Below, one piece after another: positions 7,400 through 13,194 of a stretch of 13,194 nt of DNA. Within the stretch, counting starts at the first letter, position 1. Every line of letters starts with the position of its first letter. The notes beneath the pieces were generated by a model that searched no databases, had not been told where the DNA came from, and saw only the letters and a list, made by a program, of their open reading frames with translations. The stretch covers positions 1-13,194 of the forward strand of contig CALPMR020000052.1 of NCBI GenBank assembly GCA_943324725.2, given 5' to 3'. The position numbers were made by a program, and so were the translations under genes. The DNA comes from Bordetella parapertussis (GTDB taxonomy: Bacteria; Cyanobacteriota; Cyanobacteriia; PCC-6307; Cyanobiaceae).

Positions 7400-8335
7400 T
7401 TGGCCTTGGCTGGGGCGGAAGAGATCAATTTGCGTCACATTGAGACCCTCACAGGCAGCACATTGCGGCTGCGGGGCCTGGATCTGCACCTCAGCGGCCC
7501 AGCATCCCAAGTTGAACGAGCCGCGGCACTGCTGGAGTTGCTCAGACCCCTCTGGCAGAGCGGTGAGCCCATTGCCGCTGTCGATCTTGTCAGCGCCCTC
7601 ACGGCTCTCGATGGCGGCCGCAGCGAAGAGCATCGCGGCATGGGCAGCCAGGTGCTCGCCACCAGCGTGCGCGGCCGACCGCTGCGGCCTCGCACGCTTC
7701 TCCAGAAAAGCTTCATTGAGGCGATGGAATGCCATGACCTCACCCTGGCCATCGGGCCTGCGGGCACCGGTAAAACGTTTTTGGCCGCGGTCCAGGCGGT
7801 GAGGATGCTGCAGGAAAGGCGGGTCGAGCGACTGGTGCTGACCAGACCGGCGGTGGAAGCAGGCGAGCGGCTCGGCTTCCTGCCCGGTGATTTGCAGCAG
7901 AAAGTGGATCCCTATCTACGCCCGCTGTACGACGCTCTGCACACCTTGCTGGGCCGTGAACGCACCGAAGCGCTGCTCGAGAAGGGAGTGATTGAGGTGG
8001 CTCCCCTGGCCTACATGCGCGGGCGCACCCTGGCGGATGCCTTCGTGATCCTCGATGAGGCCCAGAACACCACCGGCGCCCAGATGCGCATGGTTCTCAC
8101 CCGGCTGGGCGAAAACTCGCGCATGGTGGTCACGGGCGATGTCACCCAGATTGACCTGCCCAGCGGCCAGTTGAGTGGGCTGGTGGAGGCGGAGCAGGTG
8201 CTGGCGGGGGTGAAAGGGGTGGCCATCTGCCGCTTCAGCGATGCCGATGTGGTGCGCCATCCGTTGGTTCAGCGGCTGGTGCAGGCCTACGCCCGCCGCG
8301 ACGCCCGATCAATGGCGGGAGCACCCAGGACGTGA
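7400..8335 (+). CDS. phoH: PhoH-family ATPase (PhoL/YbeZ type)
   Basis: P-loop ATPase of the PhoH/YbeZ family, linked in other bacteria to RNA processing and ribosome maturation. Numbering from TTG 7400 gives 311 aa: N-terminal domain to ~85 (INLRHIETLTGSTLRLRG), Walker A GPAGTGKT (119-126), LTRPAVEAGERLGFLPGD (147-164), Walker B VILDEAQN (216-223), and TGDVTQIDLP (245-254). Similarity to the family continues upstream of 7400 (FILALSGPEAALALAG, from about 7367), so the true start is probably earlier. The frame is open back to 7283 (stop 7280-7282) but has no ATG or GTG. CTG 7322, which overlaps the rpsP stop TGA (7323-7325), CTG 7373 and CTG 7379 are the upstream candidates. The end overlaps the next gene by GTGA. 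Confidence 0.92.
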   Translation: MALAGAEEINLRHIETLTGSTLRLRGLDLHLSGPASQVERAAALLELLRPLWQSGEPIAAVDLVSALTALDGGRSEEHRGMGSQVLATSVRGRPLRPRTLLQKSFIEAMECHDLTLAIGPAGTGKTFLAAVQAVRMLQERRVERLVLTRPAVEAGERLGFLPGDLQQKVDPYLRPLYDALHTLLGRERTEALLEKGVIEVAPLAYMRGRTLADAFVILDEAQNTTGAQMRMVLTRLGENSRMVVTGDVTQIDLPSGQLSGLVEAEQVLAGVKGVAICRFSDADVVRHPLVQRLVQAYARRDARSMAGAPRT

Positions 8336-8886
8336 TTCGATACCCGGCAGGTCTGCAGCGATTGATGAGACGGGCCGAACGGCTGCGCCTTCCGGCCCAG
8401 GTTGCCCTGGCTGCCCTGCTGGCCTATGCGCTGGGCTTCTCCCTCACCAGCCTGTTTCCCGGCTATCTGCCCAAGATCGGCGGGCTGTGGTCTGCCATCT
8501 CGGCCATCGTGGTCACCCAGGGCTCCCGCAAGGACACCGCCTCCTCGGCGTCGTTGCGTCTGCTGGGTTCGGCGATCGGCGCGATCACCAGCGCGGTTTA
8601 CCTGACGCTGCTGCCCTTCCATCCGATCGGCATGGCGGTGACCATCTTCGCCACGGTGCTGATCTGCAATGCCTTCAACGTGCCCAGCCACGGGCGCCTG
8701 GCGGCAATCACCGTGATCGTGATCATGGTCACCGCCAGCCTGGATCCCACCCTGAGCCCGGGCCTGAACGCCCTGCTGCGCTTCGCTGAATCCTGCATCG
8801 GTACGGGCGTAGCCGTGCTTGAGGTGCGGCTCTGGCCGGCAGAGGCTGCGTCGTCCGGCCCCAGCTCCCCGCCAACCCGCCCATAG
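8332..8886 (+). CDS. Half-size FUSC-family membrane protein
   Basis: 184-aa integral membrane protein resembling the membrane half of FUSC / aromatic acid exporter-type proteins. Hydrophobic spans lie at about 20-42, 50-63, 77-96, 98-114, 120-134 and 146-168. The family-like block GGLWSAISAIVVTQGSRKDT (residues 50-69) and the pairing of small and hydrophobic residues in LLGSAIGAITSAVYLTLLP support the call. Full FUSC transporters have a second membrane half and a cytosolic domain, both absent here, so it would have to oligomerise. Substrate unknown. The GTG start overlaps the phoH stop by 4 nt (GTGA), so it is likely coupled to phoH translation. Confidence 0.75.
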   Translation: MIRYPAGLQRLMRRAERLRLPAQVALAALLAYALGFSLTSLFPGYLPKIGGLWSAISAIVVTQGSRKDTASSASLRLLGSAIGAITSAVYLTLLPFHPIGMAVTIFATVLICNAFNVPSHGRLAAITVIVIMVTASLDPTLSPGLNALLRFAESCIGTGVAVLEVRLWPAEAASSGPSSPPTRP

Positions 8887-8963
8887 GGGGATCCACACCA
8901 GAGCGGCCGTCGGGGCCCCGCCCTCGCTGGCAGGATGGGGGAAGTTTCAACACCTTCTGAGCC

Positions 8964-9701
8964 ATGCCGGCCAGCAGCAATTTCCAGCAGGCCATCCAGG
9001 AGGCCCAGAGGGGCTCTCTGGTGGGCCCCAATGTGGTCAACAAGGCCCTGCCCTATGTGGGTGGTGGCATGGTGCTCACCGCCGCAGGGGTGCTGGGAGG
9101 CATCTCTTTGATGGCGTCGAGCCCACAGCTGTTCATGCCCCTGTTCTGGGTGGCCCTGATCGGCAACTTCATTCTCTTCTTCGTCGCTCAGAACGCGGCC
9201 AGCAAGGGCAACAACGCCACCGCCCTGCCGATTCTCACGGCCTACAGTCTGATCACCGGCTTCACCCTCAGCGGCATTGTCAGCTATGCCGTCGCTGCCG
9301 CCGGTATCGGTGCCGTTGGCACGGCGGCTCTCGCCACAGGATTCACCTTTGTGCTGGCCTCCTTCTTCGGACGCCGCATGAGTGACAACGTTGGCCAGGC
9401 TCTGGCCGGTGTTGTGGGATTGGGCATCATCGGCCTGGTGATCGCCATGGTCGTGCAACTCATCGGCAGCATTTTTGCTCCTGGTGTGTTCAGCGCCGGT
9501 GGCTTTGAGCTGATGATTGCCGGCTTCGGTACAGTGTTGTTTGTGGGAGCGGCCTTCGTCGACTTTTACACCATGCCCCGCACCTACCGGGACGATCAGT
9601 ATCTGGCTGGCGCCCTGGGCATGTATCTTACTTACATCAATCTGTTCATCTTCATCCTGCGTCTTGTGATCGCGCTTCAGGGTGGTGGTCGTCGCGACTG
9701 A
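8964..9701 (+). CDS. Bax inhibitor-1 / YccA family membrane protein
   Basis: 245-aa multispanning protein of the BI-1/YccA (UPF0005) family, to which calcium-leak channels such as BsYetJ belong. About seven hydrophobic segments are visible (roughly 33-52, 55-76, 86-113, 115-136, 144-170, 181-202, 213-238). The C-terminal block FVDFYTMPRTYRDDQYLAGA (198-217) and YLTYINLFIFILRL (221-234) match the family signature, including the acidic residue D200 on the sixth span and the D-D near the seventh. ATG 8964 gives a short polar N-terminus, as expected. It sits 77 bp after the FUSC gene without a visible strong Shine-Dalgarno, and it is followed by a strong terminator, which closes this block. Physiological role in cyanobacteria not established. 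Confidence 0.9.
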   Translation: MPASSNFQQAIQEAQRGSLVGPNVVNKALPYVGGGMVLTAAGVLGGISLMASSPQLFMPLFWVALIGNFILFFVAQNAASKGNNATALPILTAYSLITGFTLSGIVSYAVAAAGIGAVGTAALATGFTFVLASFFGRRMSDNVGQALAGVVGLGIIGLVIAMVVQLIGSIFAPGVFSAGGFELMIAGFGTVLFVGAAFVDFYTMPRTYRDDQYLAGALGMYLTYINLFIFILRLVIALQGGGRRD

Positions 9702-9753
9702 ATCCCGTTCTTCCTTCTCTGAAAGAACAGAAGCGATAGCAATAGTCATTTCG

Positions 9754-9780
9754 AGCAGCCCTCTGGGGCTGCTTTTTTTT
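9754..9780 (+). terminator. Rho-independent terminator
   Basis: AGCAGCCC (9754-9761) and GGGCTGCT (9766-9773) form a perfect 8-bp stem with tetraloop TCTG, followed by an unbroken run of T to 9780. It lies 53 nt past the BI-1 family stop codon and closes the ffh-rpsP-phoH side of the window. Confidence 0.93.
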
Positions 9781-9959
9781 GTCGAATGTCATGGTGCTCC
9801 TTCCTGGATCCTGCGCACCTCGTGTTGGCTGGATCTGTGCTTAAATAGTGCAAAGAAGTTCGTCTGACGCTGGAGACCATTCTATTGCCCAGGTATGGAG
9901 CCGCAGCTTGCGGAGCCCTACCACGACAATGGCGGTCCTCTCCAGACAGCTTCCCAACG

Positions 9960-9977
9960 GGCTTTCCATTGGAAGCC
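9960..9977 (+). other. Small hairpin upstream of the zinc-ribbon hypothetical gene
   Basis: GGCTTTCC (9960-9967) can pair with GGAAGCC (9971-9977) with one bulged T and a 3-nt loop. A second tiny hairpin, CCGCA/TGCGG, is at 9901-9913. Neither is followed by a T run. They lie in the 230-bp leader between the terminator and the likely GTG start at 10011. AAATAG (9843-9848) near TTAAATAG could be part of a promoter, but no good -35 is seen. Confidence 0.2.
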
Positions 9978-10010
9978 TGTCAATCCACCTGCTCCTCCGT
10001 CTGTACTGCG

Positions 10011-10511
10011 GTGATCGAAGTCAGTTCCAGCCTCCAAGTTGTGGAAGCCATTGATTCGCAATCTGATCAGCCGGACGTCGACACAATATCCAAGAAACGC
10101 ACACGAAAGCGTTCAAAGCGTCGTGAGCTTCTGTGCCCGCGACATCCAGAGCAGAAGATATTCAGTGTTTCGGCAAAATATCATCTCTACGTGACCGAAG
10201 TGGGTCAACTGATGTTGAGAGGCTTAAGCAAGCGCAAATCCGATGAGCTTCTGGCTGCCTTCAATCGCGTCTTGCCGCTCACGGGTGAATGGATCGAGTG
10301 CTTCTGGTGCGACCACTGCCAATCCTCCAGTTGGTGGTATGTCAAGCGTCATGATGCCCAGGAGTACACCCTCAGTCCCGTTCCCCGCGAGCTCTGGGAG
10401 CAAGCCACAGGAGTGATCCGGGCGGAAGGCAACCCCACCGTCAGTGACTTCAGCCGGCGCCATGCCCGAGCCACCGGCGTCACCGGCATGCGTCAATACA
10501 GGTTCCTGTGA
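10011..10511 (+). CDS. Conserved cyanobacterial hypothetical protein, zinc-ribbon-like
   Basis: No named family. The 166 aa begin with a Ser/Asp-rich stretch, then a very basic segment (KKRTRKRSKRRE), then CPRHPEQ, KYHLYVTEVGQLMLRGLSKR, a second cysteine cluster CFWCDHC (C-x2-C-x2-C) followed by Gln-Ser-Ser-Ser-Trp-Trp, and LSPVPRELWEQATGVIRAEGNPTVSDFSRRHAR. The Cys/His spacing suggests a bound metal, probably zinc. From memory, cyanobacterial proteins of similar pattern (SxKY, GVSRR, EGEWLEAFWC, LAPRELW, GNPSVGEFTRR) exist, all unannotated. GTG 10011 is the best start; the frame stays open back to TTG 9885, but those residues look non-coding. Its codons are clearly more AT-rich than those of its neighbours. 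Confidence 0.7.
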   Translation: MIEVSSSLQVVEAIDSQSDQPDVDTISKKRTRKRSKRRELLCPRHPEQKIFSVSAKYHLYVTEVGQLMLRGLSKRKSDELLAAFNRVLPLTGEWIECFWCDHCQSSSWWYVKRHDAQEYTLSPVPRELWEQATGVIRAEGNPTVSDFSRRHARATGVTGMRQYRFL

Positions 10512-10834
10512 GCCCTGTCCCGCAGCCGGCGCCAAGCAACAGCTCGAAAGGCTTGGAACCCACAATGGCATGATTAAGCAAACCTTGCTAGGATCGGTGG
10601 CTTTGATTCCAACGGAAAGTGCTGAAAGAGTCCACCTCCCCTGCATTACCTGCGCCAGAACAGGCTTAGCCTACAAATGCGGCAATCCCGACTGATTGAG
10701 GAGTCATGGGGCCCAAACGATACCCGGCAGCTTTCCAGAGAGACTGGGTGATTCGTACAGCTTGCCCGCACTTCCATTACTGCTGTTATTGCTGCTGACC
10801 ACTTGAGCCATCCCATAGAATCTGAGCTATTCCA
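10512..10834 (+). other. 323-bp gap between the hypothetical gene and gmd
   Basis: No RNA gene or strong terminator is visible. Two tiny ORFs exist: 10570-10695 (41 aa, starts MIKQTLLGSVALI, ends with CITCARTGLAYKC) and 10706-10798 (30 aa, ends CPHFHYCCYCC, preceded by GAGGAG only 2 nt from its ATG). Neither can be called a gene from sequence alone. TAGAAT (10816-10821) resembles a -10 element 13 nt ahead of the gmd start, but the region 17 bp upstream of it (TGCTGA) is a poor -35. TGCTAGGAT (10586-10594) is another extended -10-like motif. Confidence 0.4.
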
Positions 10835-11953
10835 ATGACCAAGACAGCCCTGATCACCGGTATCACCGGCCAAGATGGCTCCTATCTAGCCGAATTACTG
10901 CTGGAGAAAGGCTATATCGTGCACGGCATCAAGCGCCGGGCCAGCAGCTTCAACACCGATCGTATTGATCACCTCTACCAGGATCCCCATGAGAGCGATC
11001 CGCGTCTGGTTCTCCACTACGGCGATCTCACCGACAGCAGCAACCTGATCCGCATCATCCAGCAGGTCAAGCCGGATGAAATCTACAATCTCGGCGCCCA
11101 AAGCCATGTGGCTGTGAGCTTTGAAAGCCCCGAATACACCGCGAACAGTGATGCCCTTGGCACCCTGAGAGTGCTGGAAGCCGTGCGCATCCTTGGTCTT
11201 GCGGCGAAAACCCGCATCTATCAGGCCTCCACATCCGAACTCTACGGTTTGGTGCAGGAGATTCCCCAGAAGGAAACCACCCCCTTTTATCCCCGTAGCC
11301 CCTACGGCGTCGCCAAGCTCTACGCCTACTGGATCACAGTCAACTATCGCGAAAGCTACGGGATGTATGCCTGCAATGGCATCCTGTTCAATCACGAAAG
11401 CCCCCGCCGCGGCGAAACCTTCGTCACCCGTAAGATCACCCGAGGTCTGGCACGGATCAATGCGGGCCTTGATCACTGCCTGTACATGGGCAACCTCGAT
11501 TCGCGCCGCGATTGGGGACACGCCCGCGACTATGTGGAGATGCAGTGGCGCATGTTGCAGCAAGTCGGTACACCAGAAGATTTCGTGATTGCCACGGGGC
11601 GGCAGGAATCTGTGCGCCACTTCATTGAGCTGGCCGCCCTAGAGCTGGGCTGGGGGGGGATTGACTGGATCGGTGTGGACGTGGCAGAAACAGGCCTGCG
11701 CAGCGACACCGGCGCCACGGTCGTGCGCATCGATCCGCGCTACTTCCGCCCAGCTGAGGTGGAAACCCTGCTCGGGGATCCCACCAAGGCTCATCAAAAG
11801 CTGGGCTGGAGCCCCACCACCACACTCGAACAGCTGGTTTCAGAGATGGTGGCCCATGACAAGGAGGATGCGGCCAAGGAGGCCCTGCTGCGACGCGAAG
11901 GCTTCCAGGTGGTGGGATCGATGGAGAACCCCCCCCAGGTGCTGTTGCCATGA
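10835..11953 (+). CDS. gmd: GDP-mannose 4,6-dehydratase
   Basis: Short-chain dehydrogenase/reductase-fold enzyme that converts GDP-D-mannose to GDP-4-keto-6-deoxy-D-mannose with bound NADP(H); first step to GDP-L-fucose and related sugars. 372 aa, normal length. Seen: Rossmann motif GITGQDG (9-15), the NADP-contacting [17 protein letters not shown] (32-48), ASTSELYG with catalytic Thr133 and Glu135, and [12 protein letters not shown] with Tyr157 and Lys161. Further on are [16 protein letters not shown] and [16 protein letters not shown] 10835 gives the standard N-terminus. The stop overlaps the fcl start (ATGA), so the two pathway steps are coupled. No key residue is missing. Confidence 0.97.
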   Translation: MTKTALITGITGQDGSYLAELLLEKGYIVHGIKRRASSFNTDRIDHLYQDPHESDPRLVLHYGDLTDSSNLIRIIQQVKPDEIYNLGAQSHVAVSFESPEYTANSDALGTLRVLEAVRILGLAAKTRIYQASTSELYGLVQEIPQKETTPFYPRSPYGVAKLYAYWITVNYRESYGMYACNGILFNHESPRRGETFVTRKITRGLARINAGLDHCLYMGNLDSRRDWGHARDYVEMQWRMLQQVGTPEDFVIATGRQESVRHFIELAALELGWGGIDWIGVDVAETGLRSDTGATVVRIDPRYFRPAEVETLLGDPTKAHQKLGWSPTTTLEQLVSEMVAHDKEDAAKEALLRREGFQVVGSMENPPQVLLP

Positions 11954-12930
11954 GCTCGAGCGCCTTGATCCGCTGCAGCGATCGCATCTTCGTGGCCGGC
12001 CATCGCGGTATGGCTGGTGGGGCCATTCTGCGGCGCCTGAGTGCGGCTGGCTACCAGCAGCTGCTCACCGCCAGTCACCGAGAACTCGATCTGACCGATC
12101 CGCAGGCCACGGCTGCCTGGTTTACGACCCATCGGCCAGATGTGGTGGTGTTGGCTGCGGCGAGGGTTGGCGGCATCCTGGCCAATGCCACCTATCCCGC
12201 AGACTTCCTGCTGGACAACCTCAAGATCCAGCAGAACGTGATCGAGAATGCCTGGCGCCAAGGCTGCAGGCGCTTGTTGTTTTTAGGGAGCAGCTGCATT
12301 TATCCCAAGTTCGCCGATCAGCCGATCCGGGAAGAATGCTTGCTCACCGGGGCCCTTGAGCCCACCAATGAGTGGTATGCGATCGCCAAGATCACGGGCA
12401 TCCAGCTCTGCAGGGCCCTCAGGCAGCAGCATGGTTTTGATGCGATCAGCCTGATGCCCACCAACCTCTATGGGCCTGGCGACAACTACCACCCCACCAA
12501 CAGCCACGTGCTGCCGGCCCTGATCCGCCGCTTCCAGGAGGCCCGCGAGAGCGGTGTCAGCGAGGTGATCTGCTGGGGCAGCGGTACGCCGCGGCGGGAG
12601 TTCCTGCATGTCGATGACCTGGCAGATGCGGTGCTCTTCTGCCTCGAGCAGTGGCAGCCCGCCAACGATGAGCTGCAACACCTCAACGTCGGTACCGGCA
12701 AGGACGTGACGATTCAAGCGTTGGCGGAGCTGGTGGCCCAGGCGGTGGGCTATCAGGGACAGATCCGCTGGGATCGCAGCAAGCCCGATGGCACCCCCCG
12801 CAAGCTGCTCGATGTCAGCCGGCTGGCGGGCTTGGGCTGGCAAGCCCGCATCCCGCTGCAGCAGGGGTTGATCAGCACCGTCTCCGACTACATTGCCAGT
12901 TTGCAGATTGGCCAACCCCTGCGTCTCTGA
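11950..12930 (+). CDS. fcl: GDP-L-fucose synthase
   Basis: NADPH-dependent 3,5-epimerase/4-reductase that turns the Gmd product into GDP-L-fucose, the donor for fucosylation of surface glycans. 326 aa. Seen: [10 protein letters not shown] (16-25, nucleotide binding), [13 protein letters not shown] (64-76), GSSCIYPK (113-120, catalytic Ser and Cys region), [11 protein letters not shown] (140-150, catalytic Tyr143 and Lys147), [16 protein letters not shown] (172-187, with the conserved His), and [13 protein letters not shown] in the C-terminal half. ATG 11950 overlaps the gmd stop by 4 nt. The N-terminus is about ten residues longer than the E. coli enzyme. A GTG directly abuts its stop codon and opens a mini-ORF that leads into galE. 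Confidence 0.97.
   Translation: MSSSALIRCSDRIFVAGHRGMAGGAILRRLSAAGYQQLLTASHRELDLTDPQATAAWFTTHRPDVVVLAAARVGGILANATYPADFLLDNLKIQQNVIENAWRQGCRRLLFLGSSCIYPKFADQPIREECLLTGALEPTNEWYAIAKITGIQLCRALRQQHGFDAISLMPTNLYGPGDNYHPTNSHVLPALIRRFQEARESGVSEVICWGSGTPRREFLHVDDLADAVLFCLEQWQPANDELQHLNVGTGKDVTIQALAELVAQAVGYQGQIRWDRSKPDGTPRKLLDVSRLAGLGWQARIPLQQGLISTVSDYIASLQIGQPLRL
11978..11985. repeat. HIP1 octamer GCGATCGC
   Basis: Third HIP1 palindrome, at the start of fcl. Confidence 0.8.
12379..12386. repeat. HIP1 octamer GCGATCGC
   Basis: Fourth HIP1 palindrome, inside fcl, overlapping the codons of the catalytic YAIAK motif. Confidence 0.8.
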
Positions 12931-12965
12931 GTGAATCAGACCGTGGGATTCCGTCCCGTTGAGAC

Positions 12966-13019
12966 CAGTCCAGTCGTTGGGATCAGTCAAATCGTGGAGC
13001 TCAGTCAAATCTTGGAGGC
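12966..13019 (+). repeat. Three 18-bp tandem repeats in the fcl-galE gap
   Basis: Units: CAGTCCAGTCGTTGGGAT (12966-12983), CAGTCAAATCGTGGAGCT (12984-13001), CAGTCAAATCTTGGAGGC (13002-13019). Units 2 and 3 agree at 15 of 18 positions; unit 1 is more divergent, and a weak earlier unit may lie at 12948-12965. The last unit contains the galE ribosome binding site. The 18-bp period is six codons, and the stretch lies in an open frame from GTG 12931 to TGA 13027-13029 whose repeats read [12 protein letters not shown] and SQILEA. Confidence 0.65.
13014..13018 (+). promoter_or_regulatory. Shine-Dalgarno of galE (GGAGG)
   Basis: GGAGG with a 7-nt spacer to ATG 13026. It is the best-placed ribosome binding site seen in this window and fixes the galE start. 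Confidence 0.8.
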
Positions 13020-13025
13020 AAAATC

Positions 13026-13194
13026 ATGAGGGTTCTGGTCACTGGTGGTGCGGGTTACATCGGCTGTCATGCGGTGCGCGCCCTGAGCCAGGCCGGCCAC
13101 CAACCCGTGGTGCTGGACAACCTGGTCTACGGCCATGCCGAAATCGTGCGCCAGACTCTCCAGGTGCCCCTGGTGGTGGGCCAGGTGGGCGACC
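13026..13194 (+). CDS. galE: UDP-glucose 4-epimerase, N-terminal part (right-truncated)
   Basis: Extended SDR-fold enzyme that interconverts UDP-glucose and UDP-galactose through a transient 4-keto intermediate with bound NAD. Only 56 residues lie in the window: [20 protein letters not shown] with the GGxGYIG dinucleotide motif, then [14 protein letters not shown], where DNL-x-x-GH is typical of GalE. The catalytic Tyr and Lys lie past the right edge, so a related epimerase or dehydratase cannot be fully excluded. It follows gmd and fcl on the same strand, consistent with a nucleotide-sugar supply cassette for extracellular polysaccharide or lipopolysaccharide. Confidence 0.85.
   Translation, partial: MRVLVTGGAGYIGCHAVRALSQAGHQPVVLDNLVYGHAEIVRQTLQVPLVVGQVGD

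Noticed and set aside
8338..8350. CGATACCCGGCAG repeated exactly at 10718-10730
   Set aside because: One 13-bp match is about what chance gives in a 13-kb window, and the flanks do not extend the similarity, so it is not good evidence of duplication or an attachment site.
10451..10534. 12-bp direct repeat CAGCCGGCGCCA at 10451-10462 and 10523-10534
   Set aside because: GC-rich, contains the common palindrome GGCGCC, and one copy lies in a coding region; no mobile-element ends or target duplication nearby.
10444..10695. 83-codon open frame overlapping the end of the hypothetical gene
   Set aside because: Its first half reads the conserved C-terminal block of the hypothetical protein in another frame; only the last 41 codons lie in the gap and are treated as a separate weak lead.

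Overview
The window is GC-rich DNA (roughly 60-65 % by eye) and almost certainly comes from a unicellular picocyanobacterium of the Synechococcus/Cyanobium type. Five things point there: a group 2 sigma factor of the cyanobacterial RpoD family, an ARC6/Ftn2-type divisome protein (a family confined to cyanobacteria and plastids), a cyanobacterial-style PdhA, four HIP1 octamers (GCGATCGC), and a zinc-ribbon-like hypothetical protein resembling ones I recall only from cyanobacteria. No rRNA, tRNA, CRISPR array, insertion sequence or phage gene was recognised.

Layout. The left edge (1-543) holds the C-terminal part of an NAD(P)HX dehydratase. A 218-bp gap with weak promoter-like elements leads to the sigma factor (762-1688, +). 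pdhA (2928-1828, -) converges on it, with a candidate hairpin terminator between them. pdhA diverges from ftn2/arc6 (3023-5086, +) across about 94 bp that carry a striking bulged inverted repeat and a third half-site. A tightly packed + strand block follows: ftn2, ffh, a small membrane protein, rpsP, phoH and a half-size FUSC protein, with 1-4 nt overlaps at several junctions. A BI-1/YccA-family membrane protein comes next and ends in a textbook intrinsic terminator (9754-9780).

The right part changes character. A more AT-rich stretch (about 9780-10830) holds a conserved cyanobacterial hypothetical protein and a 323-bp gap with only tiny ORFs. Then comes a nucleotide-sugar cassette: gmd and fcl overlap by ATGA and together convert GDP-mannose to GDP-L-fucose. 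The fcl-galE gap has 18-bp tandem repeats that can be read as a 32-codon mini-ORF, and galE (UDP-glucose/galactose epimerase) is cut by the right edge. The cassette presumably supplies surface polysaccharide.

Functionally, the left two thirds are core housekeeping: metabolite repair, transcription, pyruvate oxidation, cell division, membrane protein targeting, the ribosome and an RNA-associated ATPase. I saw no complete undescribed system. The best leads are the pdhA/ftn2 dyad, the fcl-galE repeat ORF, the coupled small membrane protein after ffh, the phoH frame without an ATG or GTG start, and the zinc-ribbon hypothetical.
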